From: Elysia marginata
Taxonomy: Eukaryota > Mollusca > Gastropoda > Plakobranchidae
NCBI GenBank assembly: GCA_019649035.1
Contig: BMAT01001508.1
Coordinates: 363,034-396,188 of the forward strand
Direction of reading: 5' to 3'
Length of the DNA stretch: 33,155 nt
Position numbers and translations under genes: made by a program
The notes under the pieces: generated by a model
Database searches by the model: none
What the model was told of the DNA's origin: nothing
What the model saw: only the letters and a program-made list of their open reading frames with translations
Shown here: one piece after another, positions 1 to 11,000 of the stretch
How positions within the stretch are numbered: position 1 is the stretch's first letter
How the letters are laid out: the number at the start of each line of letters is the position of its first letter

Positions 1-44
1 GAGAGAGAGAGAGAGAGGGCGAGAGAGAGAGCGAGAGAGAGAGA
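1..44. repeat. (GA)n microsatellite at window edge
   Basis: Imperfect GA dinucleotide array with occasional GC interruptions, cut by the window start. Confidence 0.9.
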
Positions 45-342
45 TGAACAGCGAGGAGACACACACACAGACTGTGATACTCAACTGCACTGTACCGTGA
101 CTGCTCACACTCCTGGGCTGCACAAACGAATACTGTGCTCACTGCGTCTTTGTGTGAAGCGCTCATGCTGACCCGATGGTTGCTGTTGTGTTTTCATCGC
201 TCCTGCATGCAGTGTGTGTTCTGTTTTGCTTTTTTTTCATGGGTGTGTTTTTGGCCAGACGAGGCATGCCCTGACACGTGCGTTCATGTATTCCTTGAAG
301 CGCAAGGGGCCGCTAAGTTTTTTAATACTTCGCGCAGATCGA

Positions 343-471
343 GGAAAAGAAGAAGAAGAAGAAGAAGAAGAAGAAGAAGAAGAAGAAGACGAAGACGAAG
401 ACGAAGACGAAGACGAAGACGGAGAAGGAGAAGGAGAAGAAGAAAAAGAAGAGAAGAAGAAGAAGGAGAAT
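343..471. repeat. (GAA)n / (GACGAA)n purine array
   Basis: Starts as a near-pure GAA array of about 15 units, becomes five GACGAA units, then degenerates into GGAGAA and GAAAAA units. In one frame it would encode a Glu/Asp/Lys run, in another poly-Arg. I treat this as low complexity because the flanks show no conserved protein. Confidence 0.9.
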
Positions 472-2384
472 AAGTTGCCATCGGTTTAAATAACGAATAC
501 ATTATGCAAAGTTTAATAATCCTGACAAGGATAAAAGTAACGGATGCCACGTACACGTGCTTTGAACAATTTCAAAGAGTAAATTTATTTAACAAATCTA
601 TCTCAATTATTTAGCATGCAAGAAAAGTTTCGATGCTGTAACGTCTCAGAAAAATGAAAAACGAAATTTTAATGTAATTATGTTTACCTGAGCAATGATG
701 ACAGTTTTTGCTTCTTTGCAACCATTCACTATAAACTAGTTGAAACACGTATTTTATTCTTGTGGCTATTTTATTCATTGATAAATAAAACTCTAAAAAG
801 ACAAAGTCAATTTAAAGAGGTGTATATTTTACGCACTGGTACTTCTATCATACCTCCTGACCTTCATACGTTCACCCACACACCCACTCGTTCAAAAATA
901 CTCACAAGTCGTCTTTCTAGAGTATTTAGGCTTTGGTTACCAATGATTTTTTTTCTTTTCTCAAAAACTTTATTTTACTCAGCAACACCACTCAAAACTT
1001 CCGTTCAGCCGCCTGTTAATGCTTTAGTTTTATTGCCGTTACCGAGTACAAAGAAACCCACAAATGACATACGCCGAGTCGATTTGTTTCCTCGAGCTGT
1101 AGCAAAAGCAATATAACCGACAAGCTGCACTAACGAGGTAAATGTAACGGTATAAAAAGATCATAACTGCGCAGTCAACATTTTGATTGCCATGAGGTAT
1201 TTAATGCTTTCTGTATGATTCACAAGTGTCTTTGTGTTTTAATATCTGCGTCCATTTCGTTGAACGTTCTATTAGGACAATGATTTTTTTTTCTTTTCAA
1301 CCCCCTATCATGGAATCGTGATATCACTTGTACCCTAATAACATTGTAAGATGATTTTGATTTTTGAATTACCAGTTGGTATCACTTCGTCGTTTCCTTG
1401 TGATTTAATGTCGTCGTAAGTCAAAATTTTGATTTTTGATATATCAGAGCGCCACATAACAAACAAAACAAACAAGAATAAAGAATAATCGGCGAATGGC
1501 GATAACGAGACTTAGGCCCGAGGAAAGACACACCCAGTCAGACACAGCTTTGTTTGGTTTTGCCGAGCTGAAAGACCGGAAGTGCCTGGCAGCGATGCTG
1601 TTGCTTCAGTCCAATTGACATGTTGGATGCATTACACAGACATGCTATTCATACAAATTTATATTAGTACGAGTATTATACCGATTTTTTTCGCCAAATT
1701 ATCAAATAATACTGGTTTTCCGATTCTTATTAAAAAAATACTGAATTTTTACTGCTTGGAAATACTTCCCATTGAGCCAAACTTTAAATAGTTACTTTAC
1801 AATTTTTGTCATATTTCATAAATAATCTGATTGGTACATGTACCTAAATACTTTATGGTATACCTACTGTATAAGGAGCATGGCAGTTTTTTTTTAACAA
1901 TTATACATATTTAGTTTCTTTTTTTTTGACAATTTAAATTAACATAGCTAAATTAAAATTGAAGTCCTATTTTTTTTTCGCTAAAAAGTGTCAGTGTTTT
2001 TTTTTCATCTGTACATGATTATATACATTTTTAACCCTGATTACTGATTTTTAGTGCAATCGTTCTGATTTTCCATTTTAGGAGTGATAGGTCTGCATTA
2101 GGCCTACCTCTGCTTACTGTCCTTGTGTTTGAGAACTAATATCTTCCCCTATAATGGTTTCTACTTTAGTAATTTCCAACCTTGCCGTCTGTATAATAGG
2201 ATATGTGTACGCTCTGACAGAAAAAAGCAACAACTGTCATCATCCAAATCATTCTTATTACCAATAAGTAGTACTCTCATAAATATATATTGGCTTAGCC
2301 TCCAAACCGTCTTTTTATCATTGCAGCCAATAGTTAAAGATAAAAAAGAAACGCAAAAGAATGAGTCGAGGAGGATGAGAAAGA

Positions 2385-2545
2385 AGTGATGAAGAAGAAG
2401 AAGAAGAAGAAGAAGAAGAAGAAGAAGAAGAAGAAAGAAGAAGGAGAGGAGGAGGATGAAGTGGAGGTAGGAGAAGAAGGAGGAGAAGGAGAAGAAGAAC
2501 AACAACAATAACAAGAAGAAGAAGAACAAGAAGAAGAATATCAAG
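2385..2545. repeat. Second (GAA)n purine array
   Basis: About 15 pure AGA/GAA units followed by degenerate GGA, GAA and CAA units. It is the second long polypurine tract on the + strand. The poly-Leu/Phe open frame on the other strand is a composition artefact. Confidence 0.9.
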
Positions 2546-2867
2546 GAAAAAAGAATAGGTTGAGGAAAGGGTAAAAGGGGAAGAAGTGGCCTAAAGGAAA
2601 AGAAACAAGAAAACATAAAAATAACGTATTAAGCTATATGTGCAATGACTATCTTTGTCGGTCAGACTGTCTTTCTCTTTTTATCACTCCCCTCACCTTT
2701 AATCGTCGCCTATCTCGCTGATTTTATGTTGCTCAGAATCTGTATTTTTCTTTCCCCACAAATTTGTCTCATTTTTTCTTTTACCCTGTTTGCCTGTCTC
2801 TCTCTCCTATCTCTTTTCTTTATTTCAAATTGCTTTTTAATCATACTGCCTCCCTATCTATTTTTCT

Positions 2868-2985
2868 ATATCTATCTATCTATCTATTTATCTATCTATC
2901 TGTCTGTGTCTGTCTGACTTTCTGTCTGTCTGTTTGGTTGTCTGTGTGTGTCTATCTATCCATCTATCTATCTGTCTGTCTGTCT
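2868..2985. repeat. (CTAT)n / (CTGT)n tetranucleotide array
   Basis: Alternating blocks of CTAT and CTGT tetramers with some TG-rich interruptions. Confidence 0.9.
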
Positions 2986-3900
2986 TTTGTTCACCCCAGG
3001 ACTTTACCTCCTGCAAAATCTAGGGCCTATTACATGTATAATATAACCACTCTTCTCTTTATGCTCTGCTTTTATCTCTGAAACATTGAAGCACGTCTTT
3101 GGTCCCCTAGCAAATTTATTAGCGTTTGAATTTAATCCCATTTGAACAAGTCTTAAATTACTCGATAATCCATCAAAACTTTTTAAAGAGAAACAGTATT
3201 ATTGAAGTCAATATGGTTGAAAAAAGTATGAAGGCTTTTACAACAGGCTACCCTTTTGATTTTTGTCTTCGCACTTAAATTAGCTCGCCTACTCATCAAA
3301 TAACATTGTGGTTAAACCTGTGCAACTCAAAAAGTTTAACCTTGATCGTAAAGACAACAATCAATAAGCTCATGGTTGGTTAAATAGCACATAAGACTTT
3401 TATAGCAGAGTACAAATAGTCAATTTTTATGAACTTCGAAATGTAATTCATGACAGTGACTTTGTGTAACTGTTTTTGTTTCCCCCGCCACTGCCATTAA
3501 AGAGGAAACGACTTTTTCATACTTCTTTTCAGATCAATTCACGGCGGCAACATTATGATTCATTAAAGCTCCACTGCTTTACGTTCGTTTCTACTTTGCT
3601 TTCCTCTTTATTCTTTGTGGTGTGTTAAGAATAATTTTAAATGATGAAAACCCGCATCCTAGTTGTTACTGCAAGGATGCAATCAATATAATGTATACAC
3701 ACCCGGTAGTTGTTATGAGCCTTCCTGACTGTGTCATGGTAACTTTCATGTTACCCTCTAGTATCGTTTCAGATTTATGTAGGAGTAAGAATTAAATTCA
3801 TTTAAAAGAATTTCAACACCTCTTAAATGTAATGCTCTGCGTAATCATATTTTGTTACTTTGTATTTATGTTTATCCCTATGTTTCTATACCGAATAGTT

Positions 3901-3990
3901 TTTCTCTCGTCTCTCTGTCTGTCTCTCTCTCTTTGTCTGTCTGACATTCCTCATAAACAATAATTTTTCTTTCGCCTCCCCTCTTTCTCC

Positions 3991-4037
<47 letters not shown>

Positions 4038-4053
4038 TCTCTCTCTCTCTCTC
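3901..4053. repeat. (CT)n polypyrimidine array
   Basis: CT/CTGT-rich from about 3901, then an almost uninterrupted CT run from about 3984 to 4053. It is followed by a short (ATCT/CATC)n patch at about 4128-4163. Confidence 0.9.
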
Positions 4054-4387
4054 AATGTCTAGTGTTTTCCTTGGTCTATCGTTCTGCTTGACTGTTGTCT
4101 GTGTGCCGGACGCATCCTTCTCCTCTCAATCTATCTATCTACCCGCCATCCATCCATCCATTTATGCCTCCCTTTTATGCATTCTATAGCGGCACCCCAA
4201 CCTTTCCATGTTTTAAGTCTCAGCTTTACCAAAAAAAAAAAACCTTTTCACTCCAAGTAGCAATTGTATTCGTAATTGTTATTTTAATGTATAGAAGCGC
4301 TTCGTTTTAAAACTACATTTAGGTGGGTTATTTTTGTTTCTGTTATCTGACAGAGGATAGAAAGGGGGTTATGGAACACTGACAGTG

Positions 4388-4740
4388 TACATGCGAGAGA
4401 GACTGGAGAGGAAGAGGGAGAGAGGGGGTAGAGAGAGAGGTGGGAGGGAGAGAGAGGTGGGAGGGAGAGAGAGAGGGGGGGGGTTATGGAGGGAAGTGGG
4501 AGGAATGGAGAGGATGAGAGAGAGAGGTGGCTATGGAGGGAAGTGGGAGGGAGAGAGGTGGCTATGGAGGGAAGTGGGAGGGAGAGAGGTGGCTATGGAG
4601 GGAAGTCGGAGGGAGAGAGAGGATGAGAGAGAGAAGAGAGAGAGGTGGGAGGGAGGGAGAGTGAGGAGTTGAAGGGAAGGAGAGAGGTGGGTGGGGGGGG
4701 GGGAGAGGATGAGAGAGAGAAGGAGAGAGAGAAGAGAAAG
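4388..4740. repeat. (GA)n-rich tract containing a 31-bp tandem repeat
   Basis: The whole stretch is nearly pure purine on the + strand. Inside it a 31-base unit beginning GGTGGCTATGGAGGGAAGTG starts at 4526, 4557 and 4588, so three copies lie head to tail with one visible substitution in the third. A related partial copy lies at about 4485-4503. A G-run lies near 4692-4702. Predicted peptides on both strands are composition artefacts. Confidence 0.9.
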
Positions 4741-4948
4741 ATCTACAATACGTTGCATGAAGGACATGCAGCTGTTGATATTTTTTTCTCCAAGAAATTG
4801 CTTTTTTCACTTCTTTTTTTAATAATTTGAAAAAGTTTTGTACATTTTGTTAATCGCTTAAAGGCAACAGAAAAAACCCATAAAGCCTGGATTGTTCTTT
4901 TCTTATTTTAATAACATTTTTTTTTCTTTTGTTTGTTTTTTATTGCAG

Positions 4949-5026
4949 GAGGAGCAGATTGCTCGAATGAAAGCAGAGAAAATACGCATCGCCCTTGAGA
5001 AGATAAGGGAGGCTAAAATACGAAAA
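4949..5026 (+). CDS. RAPH1: MRL exon a: coiled-coil helix before RA domain
   Basis: Acceptor ...TTTTTTATTGCAG, donor GTATGT, 26 whole codons. It encodes a Lys/Glu-rich helix (EEQIARMKAEKIRIALEKIR...), corresponding to the AKADKIKLALEKLKEAK-type helix that couples to the RA domain in RIAM and lamellipodin. The frame is open into the upstream intron only by chance, so this is an internal exon. Confidence 0.9.
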
Positions 5027-8000
5027 GTATGTATTTTTGCTTTACAAGTGCTAATGTAAAAAGGGTATTTGTTGCCATTTTTTGTTCTAACATGAAACTG
5101 ACTTTGTCGTCATTCTCGGCCTCTTCATAATTATTTACATGTTCTGTCTGGTGGGTAAACATATCGGCCTTTCTTTGAACTATGGCTCTTGACATTGAAA
5201 TGACAAAGAAAGCAAATAAAAAAAATAATCAATTAAAAAAACTCCCAATAGATTCTATGTAAATCATCATTGTGTTTCACCATGTATAACATTTATTGTT
5301 TTTTTTTTTTTACTTCAGTTTAGATCACATTAATCTGTAACACAGTTGTTCATAGACGTAAATACAAGACGATGAGCCATCCACCTGTATTAAATGAAAA
5401 ATGAAAATATTTCAAAATTTGGGATGGATTTGATAAGATAATCACCATAGGGGGTGCTCATCATCAAACATTTATCAGCGTAAGCAAACTTGTGCATCTT
5501 AGGGGACATAAAATCCTTTAAACCTTACCAACAAAATCTATCCCCCTCTCTACCTGCAGCTGTTTGTGCGAGCTTTTGCCAAGGATGGCAGCAGCAAGAG
5601 TATCTTGGTCGACGAGAAGATGTCTGTCGCTCAGGTGTGCACGCAGCTTGCAGACAAGAACCACGTCCGTCTAAACCACAAGCTGGCCGTGGTGGAACAC
5701 ATGCCGGAACTGCTCATGGGTTGGTCTCTCAGTGTGTCTGATTGTCTCTCTAGCTCTTTATTTTTCTCTATAAGTACCCCCGTCTATCTCTGTGTATGTA
5801 TCTATATCTTCCCATTTGTAAATACTGTCTCTCTGAATGTTTTTCAACTGAAATCTCTCCTTCTCATTCTTGCTTTCTCTCTTCATCTCTGTCTGCTTGA
5901 TATAGGGTCAGTATTAAGAATCTATAATAGGTTTTTTAACCTGTGTCAGTAAATGTGAAAAATATCCTAAATCAACAAAACTCTAAAAATGTTATTTTTC
6001 GATTTCTTTAGTTTCCAGGTGTTGGAGAAACGAAATCTTGTTTTACAATGCTGAAACATTCTTTAAACTTATTTTATCAGCATTAAGATTTTCTTTGCTT
6101 TACAATTTTCTTATTATTTCTGTTCTAAATTTATGAAAGATATACATGCATATAAGCTACAACAGAAAGCATTTTATGTTGATCTTTACTCATCCACTTT
6201 TTGTCCTGTTTGTCTTCCACACAGAGCGTATCTTAGAAGACCATGACTCACTTGTAGAGAGCATGGTAATGTGGACAAGAGATTCCAAGAACAAGATTAT
6301 GTTTGAAGACAGATTAGACAAATATGATCTCTTCAGAAATCCAGAGGTAGGCTTTCATTACAGGGTAATCGAAACAAGTTTTATTATAAAGAGATGATCG
6401 CCAACTTTGAAGTGCCTTTAATATACTGCATCATGTGAGAAACATTTATAGTAGAATCACCAGACATACAAGAACAGAAAAATAGAAACTTGATAAATCT
6501 ATTCTGACCTGCTGTCTGGGGAAAGAAATTTTTAGAGATTAGTTTTTATTTTGAATTGGTCAAATATTTCTTCTCAAAATCAGTGTTCATAAATGACGTG
6601 GCTAATATATTTTTCACATTTGCGATAAAACCATTTGTGTTTCTCAAATTTAATGTTGTTTTCCCTACTTAACCTATTGACTAATGTGATCAAAGTTATT
6701 AGAGTTAAATGTAGGCCTATTTTACTCCTTTGTTATGTATATAAGCCCTTTCAGTTAAAAGGTCAAGCTAGTGGCATAAGAAAAGCACAGACCAAACCCA
6801 AAGAGCAGTCTTAGATACCTGTTAGCTTTTTTTTTTCATAAAAAAAAACTGCATGCCGGAATATTATTCCGAAATTGTAATAGCACATATAATTATATCG
6901 GAATCTTAACTATGTACATCTGAGCATACACTTATTACTTGTATGTGAATCACATTCACGAAGTACCTGTGAAGCAATGCTAAAATTGTTATACTTAGCT
7001 ACATTATGTAGGTTTACTAATAGAAACCATTAGATAAATGGCATGATAAATTATACTATTAGTATATAAGATTCATCAAAGAAAAACTTCCGAGTACAAG
7101 GTTTTAGGCGTCATTTACATAATAAGTAAAAAAGAGGTTGAAATTGGTGTTCTGCATAAAAGGAAGCTGTGAAGAAGCTAAATTTAGTAAAAAAAATTTT
7201 AAAGGTATTGAATGCCTTTTCTTTTTTTATCGATTATATAAATTTTATTAAATTATTGCCATCATTAATCGTAATACTCTCTACCATTTTAAAGCAATGA
7301 CTTGTCTTGTTTTGCAGAAATATCTTTTGAACCAAACTAGTTCCAGGCAAGGTTCTCTGAGTGCAACTCAGAAAGATAAACTGATACAGGTAGGTAGTAA
7401 TCTGATTTTCCCAAATTTTATAAACTGAACTTTTTCATACGTAAACAATCTTAATAACTTTTAAAGAGAGCAATGCTAGCCATTAATGAAAGTGCTTTTA
7501 TAATCAGTGCTGCCTATTTCAACAACAGCAAACAAGTCTATCAAGTAGGCTCCTAGAAAAAAAAATAATGTGAATTTTTCTCAATTTTCCTCAATGAAGC
7601 AAATGAAAAAGGTGAGAGCTGAAAGAAAACAATAATTCAAGAAAGTCAAAATTATTGTAAGTCACTGCCCCTGCCTATCGTTATCACTGTTACTTTCATG
7701 GGGATTTCTCAACAGGTTCTTTTCATAAACCATGACTCACAAACTAAAGAAGACTCATCTGTTTGAGAGCACTGATAATTAAGTTGTTTTTTTTCTATTC
7801 TGCTAAAATAAATATTCTATTTATTGTGACTTAGAGAGCAAATTTGTACTTATTTATTTTTTTTTTGCTTTGTGTTCATACCAATCAGGAATTCTTTTCT
7901 CCTGAGAGTGCATGTGTTCCTTCTATGGAAGGTGCCCTTTACCTAAAGTCTGATGGCAAGAAAGCTTGGAAGAAATTTTTCTTTGTTCTGCGGGCATCTG

Positions 8001-11000
8001 GTCTTTATTACAACCCTAAAGGCAAAGCAAGCAAGGTTAGTAGTCTTTAATGCTCTTTAGAATTTCCTTTTTATTTGAAATTTAACAGTTAACAATATTG
8101 ATAAATACATAAATTATTCTGACCTTCCCTATTTTTTATTATGTAAAATAATTCAAAGACACGAACATTTTTTAATCGTTTTTTTTCCCAATGCATTATT
8201 TTTTCCTCATGTTTTGACCAAGCTTTTCTATTTTTTAATGCAACAGAACCCTAAAGATCTGGCTTGTCTGGTTCAGTTTGACTATGTGGAAGTCTACCGA
8301 GGCCTAGGCTGGAAGAAGAAGTATCATGCTCCGTCAGATTTTTGCTTTGCACTTAAGGTCACTCCTTGTTTCTATTTCTGTTTGATAAGTGAATGAATTC
8401 AATATACTCATACATCAATAAAAGGGTGTGGAAAAAATTCAGGTTGGGAAAATTTTTGTGAGTGTAGGTTCACCCTATTATTGACGTAGTTTCATTGATT
8501 GCAAATGGAGAACGAAAAATGTGCTGAAGGAAGCTAAGTTTATTAGTATGTTACTTTCTAAAATTTCAGGGCCTGTGGCCTATTAAGAGTTTAGCAATGC
8601 CATCAACAGCTTCAAAACCGCAATTGTTGATTGTGTCGTTTGTAATTGTGGACAGATAAGCTGTTTATGATATCAGTTGGTTATAAAGATTTTTCTCAGT
8701 TTTAGATATTCCTTACATTCAAATAATACATGAACTGGTGAAACAAGTAACTATTTTGAAACAATAACACTTTAAGGCTCTATTTTAACAAGTTAAAATT
8801 GGGAAAAGTTTCGGCGGTAATAAATGAATATGTGCTAACTCATTTAGTTGCTTTTACTATGATTCTTTGCAGAAACAAAATTTCCACACCAAATGGAAAA
8901 TTTTAACACCCTATTCTCTATAATGCTTAAGTTAAGGTACGAGGTGTTGATAAATGTTTGACATGGTTGCTCTCTCAGTGTTGAACTAAGTGGGATGGGT
9001 TGGCTGAGTACCCACTTAGCCCACTACAGGGTAAGACACGGGATGGGAGAATCAGTGTAGGCATATGTGACAAACAGCACAAAAAACAGAAGTAGAGGCT
9101 AGGTGGTTGTGACAATGTTCCTCTCCTTTTATGAAGTTAAGCCAATGGTTTCTTTATAGAGCTATGTCTTTGGTTAGAATTTTTAGTACATAACATCTTA
9201 TTGTCGTGGTTAGTGGGGTTAATAGAAAGTTGGATATATGTATAATTACTAACTCATCATTCAGTTTACTTTATTGTAAAGTTGTTTGAAGCTATTGTAG
9301 CTCACAGCATAATTAGAAGTACCCGATTTTCTTTTATACAGCATCCTCAAATCCAGAAGAAAACTTCTAAGTACATCCGTTATTTTTGTGCTGAGACAGA
9401 GATGGCTCTCGACCAATGGGTGATGGGGATCAGGACAGTCAAGGTAAGGATCTTGATGAAAGAAGGAAGTGTTTTAAACTCTCGTTTTGGTTCTGTTAAA
9501 CTTAATCAATCATTATCTCTTATAAAATTGATGTTTTTGCTTTATGAGCAGACAAATGTTATCTTGCAGTTATTTTAGGTAATACTCCTTTTCCATTTAG
9601 GAGTTACAGTTGTTAATTTTATTTAGGACAAACCTAAAAATATGTAACCAAAATTTTTGTTTTGTAGACTATTGTGCTCTTGGTGTTTGTGCTTGAAATA
9701 TAGGTGTTCTCAGCTCTCAGATAACATTTTGTATGTGGCATGATTTTGGTGCTAGATGCACCATTATTAAAGTATATTAGCTGTTACATAGGTTTATAGA
9801 CCTTGAAATTGGTAAGCTCTATAAAGTTTGCTCATGCATCTTCTTTTTTTTCTATATTGTTTGTTATAATAAAGTAATGTATAGACTGTATAGCTATGTC
9901 CGTGTGAAAATCCATTTATTTGGAGACAAAAGTATTTTAGAAATGAAAAACCTCCCCAATTAAGTAAGAGGGATTTGCCATTGTAGTGAAATCATGCTTA
10001 AATAGAAGAAAAGTTTGTTTATTATTTCAAAATACTCTATAAACCCATTGCTTTGGCTTTCCTCTGAATATTTTTGTTCTGTTTAATGACAGGCTTTTCC
10101 TCAATGAAATTTAAACATTTGGGTTTCAAATTGACTTTCAATTCACTCAAATTTTCTAAATCACTTTTCAGAAATACTTTTCCTACATCTGCATTATCTA
10201 TGAAAGACATATTCATGAAATGGTAGTAAATTTATATGCTTAAAGTTCATGTTTTTATAAGCCTAAAAATGGAAAACGAATTAATGTATTATAAAAGTGA
10301 AAACAACTTGTAGCTTATTTCTAAATAAAAAAATTTTTGATTAAAGACATGGCTTTTAGGTCAATTCTAATGTTCTGAAATTTTGATGTGATGTTTTCAA
10401 TAATTTCCTCAGCTTGGCAAACAACTGTTACACAATTATGAGCGCCTCACTCATGAGATCTCCATGTGGGATTTAAGACCAGCAGAGCCAGGTGCTGTTG
10501 CTGCTGATGATAGTCTGTGCCAGATGCTGAACCATGCCGATCTCAGTGACAGTCGCATGTCTGTGCCTGAACCAGGTTCAAGGCACTCAGTCATCCAGGT
10601 GCACAATGCATCACTGGTGAGGAATCCATCATCGGCCAGTAGCAGTGGTGGTGTCAGCAACAGCAGCAGCAAAGATGTTCTCAGCATTGAGGTGCTTGCT
10701 ATGCCCTCCAGGAAGGGCTCAGAGTCTGGCGCAACTTCAGATGGAAGGTAGGTTTTAGTTGACATTCAGTGTTTCGGCTGCAGAGCTTAAATTTTCTTGG
10801 GAACACTCCTTTTATGTGAAACCCTTTAGGTTTTTCACTTAATCTTTAACTTTGATGACCATACATGTTCTTTTTTCTTTTGAAAAAAATTTTTGGAAGT
10901 TTTTTCAAAGTTTGCCGTTTGAATGGGGTTTAGTTGCTATTTACAACCAATATTTGCTATTTCAAACCAATATTTGTCAGAAATAGTTTGAAATTCAATT

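Larger units (their letters stand above)
1..4948. other. Non-coding 5' region rich in microsatellites
   Basis: I recognise no exon here. Since the first recognisable MRL exon begins at 4949 with an acceptor and mid-protein sequence, at least the 3' part of this stretch should be intron. The first ~330 bases are less AT-rich and could be an upstream exon or 5' UTR, but I see no convincing donor or conserved peptide. The open frames over the GAA, CT and GA arrays are low-complexity translations (poly-Arg, poly-Glu/Asp, poly-Leu, poly-Ser) and are not called as genes. Confidence 0.6.

Noticed and set aside
1..330. Less AT-rich start of the window considered as promoter or first MRL exon
   Set aside because: No donor site, conserved MRL N-terminal peptide or core promoter element could be assigned.
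135..556. Open frames giving poly-Arg, poly-Glu/Asp and poly-Leu proteins
   Set aside because: All are translations of one GAA array in different frames and strands; no conserved flank or splice context.
760..1116. 118-codon + strand frame
   Set aside because: No recognisable domain, no splice support and intron-like AT-rich composition.
2161..3081. Open frames over the GAA and CTAT/CTGT arrays
   Set aside because: Low-complexity composition only, with overlapping frames on both strands.
4385..4830. Gly/Glu/Arg-rich and Ser/Leu-rich frames on both strands
   Set aside because: Produced by the GA-rich tract and its 31-bp tandem repeat.
8986..9060. Hairpin-capable segment with AAGTGGG / CCCACTT considered as an RNA gene
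   Set aside because: The stem is only 7 bases, there is no tRNA or snRNA signature, and it lies in an MRL intron.
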